A DNA stretch of 38,773 nucleotides from a bacterium (lineage in GTDB: Bacteria; UBP6; UBA1177), in the NCBI GenBank assembly GCA_022703485.1, contig JAKLDO010000026.1, forward strand, positions 1 through 38,773. Reading direction: 5' to 3'. The notes beneath the pieces are model-generated. The model worked only from the letters and a program-made list of their open reading frames with translations, did not search any database and was not told the DNA's origin. Every line of letters starts with the position of its first letter. The first letter of the stretch is position 1. Below, in pieces: positions 32,242 to 38,773 of this stretch. Both the position numbers and the translations under genes were made by a program.

Positions 32242-33639
32242 TTATTTCATCACGAATTCATTGATATATTTTGCGGCGGTCTTGCCGTTTGACATTGCGA
32301 GGATTACGGTTGCGGCTCCGCTGACTGCGTCTCCGCCTGCAAATATCTTGGGGACTGATGTCTGCATGGTGTCGGGGTTGACGATGATGCCGCCCCATTT
32401 GTTCACATGAAGATCTCTGCAGTTCGATGAAACTATCGGGTTGGGACTGCTTCCTGTCGCGAAAATGACGACATCGCATTCCATGATGGATGTTTTATCG
32501 GTGTTGAATATTTTGTTCCTTCCTCCATTCGGGTCTTTTTCAATTCTCATTTCCCTGAAAAGGATCTTTCCGACCCTTCCTTTGTCACTTTCCATTATTT
32601 CTTCAGGCGAAATAAGGAACTTGAACTCTATGCCTTCCTCCTGCGCGTGGTGGATCTCTTCAATTCGAGCCGGCATATCCTCTTTCAGCCTGCGGTAGGC
32701 GACAACGACCTTCTTACTTCCAAGTCTCAGAGCGGTCCTTGCGGCATCCATCGCGACATTTCCTCCGCCTATGACAACAGTCACATCACCGACCGATACC
32801 GGAGTCCTTGCACCCGGTCGCCATGCCCCCATGAGATTCACCCTCGTTAGATATTCATTTGCGGAATAAGAACCCGGCAGATCTTCACCCGGAATTCCAG
32901 GAAACCCCGGCACTCCGGCCCCTGTGCTGACATAAAGCGCATCATATTCATCAAGTATTTCACTTACCGGAACAGTCTTGCCGACGATAGTGTTCATCCT
33001 GAAATCGACTCCCATTTCTTTAAGGAAGGAGACCTCTTTTTTAAGGATTGAGCGGGGAAGCCTGAACTCTGGAATGCCATAAACTAGAACTCCGCCCGGC
33101 TCGTGAAGAGCTTCGAAAAGAACGACCTCGTGTCCCATTGCAGCAAGTTCACCTGCACAAGTCAGTCCTCCGGGACCGCTTCCAGCCACAGCTATCTTCT
33201 TTCCGGTCGGAGAAGCTTTCTGTGCTTTTTTCACATGGTCCGAGTAGTTATCAGCCAGATACCTTTCAATGTTTCCTATATAAACAGGAGGAATGGTCCC
33301 GTTCTTCATTTTACCGAGAGTGCATTCCTTCTGACACTGGCTTTCCTGCGGGCAGACTCTGCCGCATATAGCAGGAAGGAAGTTACTTTCCCTCATTACG
33401 GCAAGAGCCTCGGAAAATTTCTTTTCAACGGTCAGTTCGAGCGCTTTCGGAATGTTTATCCCGACGGGGCAGCCCTTTACACATGGGGCGTTTTTGCACT
33501 GAAGGCAGCGCATGGACTCTGTTACGGCCATTTCTTCAGTGTATCCGATAGGAACTTCGTCCATTATCTTTTTTCTTTCTTCCGGAGCTCTGCAAGGCAT
33601 TATCTGTACAGGAATTGCAATTTTATCAGACGGTTTCAT
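32242..33639 (-). CDS. nfnB: NfnB / glutamate-synthase small-subunit-like flavoprotein
   Basis: 465 residues. Two N-terminal [4Fe-4S] motifs are present: C45, C48, C53, C57 and C92, C96, C102, C106. The FAD-binding AVAGSGPGGLTCAGELAA comes next, then the NADPH-binding VVIGGGNVAMDAARTALRLG and the terminal FAGGDAVSGAATVILAMSNGK. It could be read as gltD or sudA, but the immediate upstream partner is an FNR-like [2Fe-2S] protein, which makes NfnAB the best call. NfnAB couples NADH and reduced ferredoxin to NADP+ by flavin-based bifurcation. AGGAG precedes the ATG; nfnA ends 18 nt upstream. Confidence 0.88.
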   Translation of the reverse strand: MKPSDKIAIPVQIMPCRAPEERKKIMDEVPIGYTEEMAVTESMRCLQCKNAPCVKGCPVGINIPKALELTVEKKFSEALAVMRESNFLPAICGRVCPQESQCQKECTLGKMKNGTIPPVYIGNIERYLADNYSDHVKKAQKASPTGKKIAVAGSGPGGLTCAGELAAMGHEVVLFEALHEPGGVLVYGIPEFRLPRSILKKEVSFLKEMGVDFRMNTIVGKTVPVSEILDEYDALYVSTGAGVPGFPGIPGEDLPGSYSANEYLTRVNLMGAWRPGARTPVSVGDVTVVIGGGNVAMDAARTALRLGSKKVVVAYRRLKEDMPARIEEIHHAQEEGIEFKFLISPEEIMESDKGRVGKILFREMRIEKDPNGGRNKIFNTDKTSIMECDVVIFATGSSPNPIVSSNCRDLHVNKWGGIIVNPDTMQTSVPKIFAGGDAVSGAATVILAMSNGKTAAKYINEFVMK

Positions 33640-33657
33640 TATATTCTCCTTCTGCGG

Positions 33658-34479
33658 TTATCTGTTGCTGTCTATTCTGCAGGTATGCGGATCTTTGTAT
33701 GTCGAAAGTCTTTTTGTGAGCTTATCGAAATCAACGAGGTCGCCTTCGAACTCAGGACCGTCGACACATGCGAACTTTGTTTTTCCTCCAACGGTCACTC
33801 TGCATCCGCCGCACATTCCTGTCCCGTCTATCATTATAGGATTGAGGCTTACTGTCGACGGTATGGTGAATTTCTGAACTTCACTGACCGATGCAGCCAT
33901 CATTCTTGTAGGTCCTGCGATGAAAGCCCTGTCAAACGGGCCGTACTTCTCAACGGCTTCTTTCACAAGTGATATTACAAGCCCGTGCGTTCCGTAAGTT
34001 CCGTCATCAGTTGATACCATGACATTGTCAGACTTCGATAGTACCTCGTTTTCAAGGATCAGTGTGTTGCGGCTTCTTGTTCCCATGAGTGTCGTTATCT
34101 TTACGCCTCTTCCGTGAAGTTCATCAATTACAGGAAGGAGCGGGGCGATACCTATGCCGCCCGAAATGAAAAGGACATTTTTAAGATCACTGTGAAGTTC
34201 CGTCGGTTTTCCCAGAGGTCCTGCCACATCTCTTATCTCTGTTCCTGGTCTGGCTGAGCATATCTCTTTTGTTCCGGGACCAATTGCCTGGACGATGAGG
34301 GTTATCTCACCTTTCTGTCTGTCGCAGAGGCATACCGTAAGAGGTATCCTTTCACTGTTCTCGCTGAAATGAATGATAAGGAACTGTCCGGGATTCCATG
34401 TCTTTGCGATTTGGGGAGCTGTAATTACAATGCGGTGAATGTCTGGCGCAATTACTTGATTTGAAATGATCTTTTCCAT
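33658..34479 (-). CDS. nfnA: NfnA / FNR-like [2Fe-2S] flavoprotein
   Basis: 273 residues from the ATG at 34477-34479 (GGAG 6 nt upstream). Longer frames reach 34515, but they lack an RBS. The FAD-binding domain includes NPGQFLIIHFSENSERIPLTVC. The NAD-binding domain has VLFISGGIGIAPLLPVIDEL. The C-terminal [2Fe-2S] segment is DGTGMCGGCRVTVGGKTKFACVDGPEFEG. This architecture is shared by NfnA, SudB and PyrK-like subunits; its length and pairing with nfnB point to NfnA. It is the first gene of the two-gene operon and is divergent from the DUF3857 genes. Confidence 0.88.
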   Translation of the reverse strand: MEKIISNQVIAPDIHRIVITAPQIAKTWNPGQFLIIHFSENSERIPLTVCLCDRQKGEITLIVQAIGPGTKEICSARPGTEIRDVAGPLGKPTELHSDLKNVLFISGGIGIAPLLPVIDELHGRGVKITTLMGTRSRNTLILENEVLSKSDNVMVSTDDGTYGTHGLVISLVKEAVEKYGPFDRAFIAGPTRMMAASVSEVQKFTIPSTVSLNPIMIDGTGMCGGCRVTVGGKTKFACVDGPEFEGDLVDFDKLTKRLSTYKDPHTCRIDSNR

Positions 34480-34647
34480 CCGTATCTCCATCCGGCCAAT
34501 AGTAAAAAACAACATTAGTACCAGAAACTAATAGCATTTAAAAAATATTTTGGAAGTTTTCCATGTTTTCTGAGGTGAAAAATTTTAATTTTAGCTCAAA
34601 AAGTTGTATATTAAAGCGTCTGATTTTTTTACTTGCAGGAGGAATTA

Positions 34648-36645
34648 ATGCTATTCAGAAGCCAGCAATTGTCTTTCTTGTTTCTTTTTCTTTTTATTTC
34701 ATGTTCGACATTTGATTTTAAGGTGGGACAGATAAATAATTATCCTGCTTCAATGTCTGACCATTCAAATGTGACGCAGGAAAGATTTCCGGACAGTAAC
34801 GCGGTTATTCTTTTTTACGGAACTGATTATGAGATCGCAGGTATCGAGGATGGTAAAATAGTGGTAAATATAAAAACAAGGGTCGTGAAGAAAATATTCA
34901 AAGCTAAAACATATTCTGAACAGAACAGGATAAGGATCGATGGTGATTCAAAAATAGCATCTGTTTCTGCAAGGCTCATAAAAAAGAACGGCGAGATAAA
35001 GCACATACCTGAAAAGGACATTTTCATGACAACATCTTCGTTCATGTATCAGGGCGAGAAAAAGGAAAAAACGAGCATAGTTTTTTCTGATATCAATGCT
35101 GAGGATGGTGACATTGTCGATAAGGAGTATGAATTTATATACAGAGAATCTGATTCATTCAATGTGGCCCTTCAAAACATAGATGATACGATCCCTGTTT
35201 TGAGACGGGAGATAAATATTAAATACAGGGACGGTTTTTTCATTAATGAAGGAAGTGCATGGAATCTCCGTTATAAATACTTGAATGGAAAAAGCGGAGC
35301 ATTGACAGAAAGTTCATCAGGAGGGTTTATAAAGATCACTCTTGTTGAAAAGGACCTGCCGGAAAGGAAGAGCGATTCAATGACGGAATATGCTTCGGAA
35401 GGGATACGGTCTCTTCTTTTTTCAGTGAGCCGGTTTGATTCGTGGAATGATCTGTCTTCCTATTATTTCAATAGAAGTATAGCTCCGGCACTTTCGGGTT
35501 CGGATAGCGGAATAGTACGGAACGCAGTGTATAACGCTGTCAGCGGCGGTTTGAATGAAAAACAGAAGATCAAAGGCATTATCAATTATGTCAGAAAGCT
35601 GACAGATGACAATATCAAGAACGGATATATAGATCAGTTTGATGTTCTTCCTCCTTCAAAGACGGCTGAACTCGGCAAAGGGAATGACAGGGACAGGTCT
35701 CTGCTCCTCTACGCCATGCTTATGGAAGCCGGAATAAAATCCGAACTCGTTTATCTGAACGACCGTAACAATACCAGACTCGTGGAAGACTTTCCTGCAG
35801 TAATGTTCCTTTCAAGGATGATCGTGAGATGTGAAGACCCTGAAAATGAAAACGGATGGCTCTATCTAGATCCGGAGGAGAAATATAATCCGCCGCTTTT
35901 CCAGTCCAACAGGAATTCAGACACCGCTGCACTTGTCATCGGAAAGGAGATTAAAAAAGCATTAATTAAGACCCCGCTTTATAGAAGTGAGCAGGAGCCT
36001 GAGATCAGAGAGGATATAAAAATAAAAATGATATCTCTGGATAAGGCAGAAGTAGAAGTGACAATAAAGGCAAGGAATGAGATCTATTCAAGATTTGCTA
36101 AACTTAATGATATGAACTCAGATGAAGTCAGAGAGAGTCTGTCAGAGTATGTTTTTTCAAGGGCTGACATTGTGGACATTTCCGGGTATGAGATAAAAAC
36201 AGATGAGGACCGGAATGAAGTAACTGTGAAATTAAAAGCTGAAATGACACCGCCGGTGATAAAAAGTACTGACAGATATTATTTTGCCGAGACCATTTCA
36301 CAGTTCGGGTTCTGGGGACCTCTTTTCAGGTCTGAAAAGAAAAGAACAAGTGATATTTACATAGGAAGACTGAGAAATATTGAAGTTCTTTTTGAACTCA
36401 CTCTTCCGGAAGGTTTCAGTTTTTCAGATCCGGATAAGAGAAAGTACGATGTTTCACTTGGTGAAATAATTAAAACAGAAACGGATTTAATGCCTGAAGG
36501 GGGGAAATATTACAGAAAATACAGTATATCCTACCTCAAAAACTTTGTTCCCGCTGAAAAGGAAAAGGAGTATTCAGAATTTCTATACAACACAGGAAGG
36601 CAGGAATACAGCATCGTCTTTGAAAAAAAGGAAGGTGAAAAATGA
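34648..36645 (+). CDS. DUF3857/transglutaminase-like lipoprotein lacking catalytic Cys and His
   Basis: 665 residues from the ATG at 34648 (AGGAGG upstream). Lipoprotein signal MLFRSQQLSFLFLFLFISC, Cys19. An N-terminal DUF3857 domain (about 50-250) is followed by a transglutaminase-like domain (about 300-420) and a C-terminal DUF2569-like beta region. Compared with the next gene, the catalytic GDC-KDK motif reads GND-RDR (D347 for Cys) and FDHM reads LSRM (R390 for His). Only the Asp (D408) is kept. It is therefore probably a non-catalytic paralogue. The 3' end overlaps the next gene by 4 nt. Envelope location is inferred from the signal. Confidence 0.82.
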   Translation: MLFRSQQLSFLFLFLFISCSTFDFKVGQINNYPASMSDHSNVTQERFPDSNAVILFYGTDYEIAGIEDGKIVVNIKTRVVKKIFKAKTYSEQNRIRIDGDSKIASVSARLIKKNGEIKHIPEKDIFMTTSSFMYQGEKKEKTSIVFSDINAEDGDIVDKEYEFIYRESDSFNVALQNIDDTIPVLRREINIKYRDGFFINEGSAWNLRYKYLNGKSGALTESSSGGFIKITLVEKDLPERKSDSMTEYASEGIRSLLFSVSRFDSWNDLSSYYFNRSIAPALSGSDSGIVRNAVYNAVSGGLNEKQKIKGIINYVRKLTDDNIKNGYIDQFDVLPPSKTAELGKGNDRDRSLLLYAMLMEAGIKSELVYLNDRNNTRLVEDFPAVMFLSRMIVRCEDPENENGWLYLDPEEKYNPPLFQSNRNSDTAALVIGKEIKKALIKTPLYRSEQEPEIREDIKIKMISLDKAEVEVTIKARNEIYSRFAKLNDMNSDEVRESLSEYVFSRADIVDISGYEIKTDEDRNEVTVKLKAEMTPPVIKSTDRYYFAETISQFGFWGPLFRSEKKRTSDIYIGRLRNIEVLFELTLPEGFSFSDPDKRKYDVSLGEIIKTETDLMPEGGKYYRKYSISYLKNFVPAEKEKEYSEFLYNTGRQEYSIVFEKKEGEK

Positions 36646-38636
36646 AATACTTTATGAATTCGATATCCGCTGTATTGGCAATGTTCTTTTTTTCCAGTCT
36701 TTATGCTATCCCTGTATCAATAGAAAAAAATGATAAAATACCTGAAAACATTAACATAATGAACCTTCCAGGTGAAAAGGAATATCCAGAGCATGACTAT
36801 TTTGTGGTATATGACCACGAAGACATAGATGTCGACTATGTCCGCGGTGTCGGCATAGAGGCTTATATAAAAGGGCAGACGGTCCATAAATATATGAAAA
36901 ACAGCAGTAACCATGCTATTCTCAAACAGTTTTTCATGAAAGATGATGAGGTTAGATCATTCTCTGTGACAACATATAAGCCAGACGGCAGGAAGTTCCA
37001 TCTTTCTGAAAAGGACTTGTATATCGAAAAAAGTATTAAAACAGGGTTTAAGCATAAGGAAGAATCATGGCAAATAACATATCCTATACCTGCGCTGGAA
37101 AACGGAGATGTCGTTGTCATAAATTATTTTGTTATCTCTAAGAGAAGCAGAGTGGACCAGAACTGGTTTGTCCAGAGAAGTGTTCCTGTTATGAAGACTT
37201 CAAAAACCATATCATTTCCTGACTGGATGATAGAGGAGGAGGATCTCGGCTGGAACTGGAGATACACACCATTCAATTTTGAAAACAGTGTCGAGCCAGA
37301 AAAGAGTAAAAAGATGGGGGACTATGTTTTTAAATGGGAATTCTCAAACATAGCGCCTTATAAAGGAGAAGCCTTTTCCGAAGTGGGCATATTTGACAGA
37401 AAATATATTAAATTCGATCTGTCGGGCTGGAAGACATGGGGAGAGTTTTCAATATGGTATTACAAGGATAAAATAAAAGATCTTTTCGGCAAAAAACCGC
37501 ATGAAACAATCGTTAAAAAAGCGGAGGAGCTCACAAAGACGGCAAAGAATGCCGATGAAAAGATATACAATATTGTAACTTTTGTTCAGAAGCTTCCTTA
37601 TGATGCAATTCATGTAGATTTCGGTCACGGGTTCCTTCCAAATAAACCGGATGAGATCCTGAGACGGGGGCACGGTGACTGTAAAGACAAAACAATTCTT
37701 ATAATGGCTCTTTTAAAGGTTGTCGGTATTAATGCAGATCCGGTGGTCCTTGGAGTGAGAGATGTGAACAGTGTAATTTATCCTGACCTTCCAGACAGTT
37801 ATTTCGATCATATGATAGTGAGAATTCATTATCCCGGAAAAGAGAACAGCTATGTATGGGCTGACGGGACCACAGACGCATATCCTGTGGGCGAGCTTCC
37901 TTTCGGTGATTCAGACAGATTGGTACTGGTCATAAAAGAGAAAGGGGTGAAAAACCTAATAAAAACTGCTTCTTTTGAACATAAGGTCGACCATGTTAAA
38001 TACAGAAAAGATATAAAGCTAAAGATCACTGACAGATCTTCAGCCGCTCTTGATTTCTCGGTTACAGGATTTTATGAAGATGCCGTTTACAATGAAAAGA
38101 TAATGCAGAATTACTCAAAGAAAGACCAGAATGACAGATTCCGGTCATATATAAATGATTTTTATCCGTTTAATGAAGTGAAAGATGTGTCGGGAAAAAA
38201 GGATACTGTTACAGGAGGGTACACGATATCTTTCAGATCCGATGTTAAGCCGGGATTTTGCGAGGAAGGCGGCACCATGTCATTTTCACCGTTCATTTCG
38301 GATTTTAATATCCCTTATTTCAAATATGACAGAAAAGAGGGAAGAAAGACCGATATTTACATCGGCGCTCCTGATGTGAAGGAGACCGAGATAAGTATTG
38401 AATTCCCTCAAAATATGCAGATCGTTGATATGCCGGCAAGTGAGAAGTTTATTTTCAAGGATGTTTTCACTATCAGCAGCGAGCTTTCTCTGAATGGAAA
38501 TCTGCTTACTCTGAAAGCCAGGGCTGAACAGAAGGGAGCCGTTATTGCAAAAGAAGATGCAGCGGCTTTTTACGAGTTCATTAAAAAGATAAAAACATAT
38601 CTGGATTCAAGGGTTTACCTCAAAAATAAGATCTGA
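36642..38636 (+). CDS. DUF3857/transglutaminase-like exported protein with intact triad
   Basis: 664 residues with a Sec signal peptide (MKYFMNSISAVLAMFFFSSLYA). DUF3857 lies at about 50-260. The transglutaminase core is at about 290-420, with HGDCKDK (C347), FDHM (H390) and WADGTTD (D408), which form a complete Cys-His-Asp triad. The rest is beta-rich. Members of this family are periplasmic and their substrates are mostly unknown. Translation is coupled to the upstream catalytically degenerate paralogue through an ATGA overlap. The final 137 bases of the window after it show no gene. Confidence 0.86.
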   Translation: MKYFMNSISAVLAMFFFSSLYAIPVSIEKNDKIPENINIMNLPGEKEYPEHDYFVVYDHEDIDVDYVRGVGIEAYIKGQTVHKYMKNSSNHAILKQFFMKDDEVRSFSVTTYKPDGRKFHLSEKDLYIEKSIKTGFKHKEESWQITYPIPALENGDVVVINYFVISKRSRVDQNWFVQRSVPVMKTSKTISFPDWMIEEEDLGWNWRYTPFNFENSVEPEKSKKMGDYVFKWEFSNIAPYKGEAFSEVGIFDRKYIKFDLSGWKTWGEFSIWYYKDKIKDLFGKKPHETIVKKAEELTKTAKNADEKIYNIVTFVQKLPYDAIHVDFGHGFLPNKPDEILRRGHGDCKDKTILIMALLKVVGINADPVVLGVRDVNSVIYPDLPDSYFDHMIVRIHYPGKENSYVWADGTTDAYPVGELPFGDSDRLVLVIKEKGVKNLIKTASFEHKVDHVKYRKDIKLKITDRSSAALDFSVTGFYEDAVYNEKIMQNYSKKDQNDRFRSYINDFYPFNEVKDVSGKKDTVTGGYTISFRSDVKPGFCEEGGTMSFSPFISDFNIPYFKYDRKEGRKTDIYIGAPDVKETEISIEFPQNMQIVDMPASEKFIFKDVFTISSELSLNGNLLTLKARAEQKGAVIAKEDAAAFYEFIKKIKTYLDSRVYLKNKI

Positions 38637-38773
38637 TTGCATTTTTTTCGCATCTTGTAGAATAAATCAATAATTGGTGTATCACAAATATATAAATCCT
38701 AAATCGTTCGATTCTAAATTTTTACTGACTCTAGTCTGAGGTTTGTGTTTTATTGATTGGTTTTTGTTCTGAA

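Noticed and set aside
32177-32410. Open frame starting with SALSLSKGGDEGS-like sequence
   Set aside because: It is translation of the 64-bp interspersed repeat running into antisense of nfnB; no RBS.
33103-33972. 289-codon frame on the + strand
   Set aside because: It runs antisense to nfnB and nfnA, which have clear cofactor motifs.

Overview
The window is about 39 kb from an anaerobic, probably Gram-negative bacterium. It carries a TonB-dependent outer-membrane receptor, at least six genes with lipoprotein or Sec signal peptides, two [FeFe]-hydrogenase clusters, a tungsten/molybdenum-type aldehyde oxidoreductase, an NfnAB-type transhydrogenase and a clostridial-type ferredoxin. The Asp/Thr-rich lipoprotein linkers and the Gram-negative envelope suggest a deltaproteobacterium-like or candidate-phylum fermenter. 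I cannot name the taxon. Almost everything is on the + strand; the - strand genes are the ferredoxin near 1.8 kb and the block from 30.7 to 34.5 kb. No gene-free stretch exceeds about 250 bases. The last 137 bases (38637-38773) are AT-rich and hold nothing I recognise.

Layout. 0-3.4 kb: a Cys-rich lipoprotein paired with a radical SAM/SPASM enzyme, a ferredoxin, a repeat-rich lipoprotein and trmL. 3.4-6.9 kb: hydrogenase cluster 1 (hydC-hydB-hydA). 7-8.3 kb: an AAA/DUF4143 ATPase behind three 33-bp repeats. 8.35-11.2 kb: leader RNA A, aldehyde ferredoxin oxidoreductase, a ThiS/MoaD-like protein and PpnP. 11.2-14.4 kb: leader RNA C, a lipoprotein and a TonB receptor. 14.4-17.7 kb: an AT-rich accessory patch with two DUF1016/YhcG-like nucleases, in-frame palindromes and a copy of the 3' end of the receptor gene. 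17.8-23.5 kb: a pterin-cofactor operon (TiaS-like, ABC membrane domain, MobB, MoeA, short MoaA, MoaC, MOSC-MogA). 23.5-26.9 kb: leader RNA B and two aldehyde dehydrogenases (ALDH7-type and P5C dehydrogenase type). 27-30.6 kb: hydrogenase cluster 2 and a strong terminator. 30.6-32.2 kb: a beta-propeller-like lipoprotein between inverted 64-bp repeats. 32.2-34.5 kb: nfnB and nfnA. 34.6-38.6 kb: two exported DUF3857/transglutaminase-like proteins.

How it fits together (inference). Amino-acid-derived aldehydes would be oxidised by the two NAD(P)-linked dehydrogenases and by the ferredoxin-linked AOR. The pterin operon plus the ThiS-like carrier would supply the AOR cofactor. The small ferredoxin, NfnAB and the two NADH-linked hydrogenases would balance ferredoxin, NADH and NADPH and release H2.

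The most novel-looking signal is a roughly 92-nt leader RNA present three times, before the AOR, before the lipoprotein-TonB receptor pair and before the ALDH pair. Its helices covary, it has a GAAA tetraloop with a matching 11-nt-type tetraloop receptor, and its closing helix contains the GGAG of a Shine-Dalgarno sequence. I could not match it to a riboswitch class I know. Second is the direct repeat of the receptor gene's 3' end around a nuclease gene, together with a shared 25-bp palindrome inside both nuclease genes.
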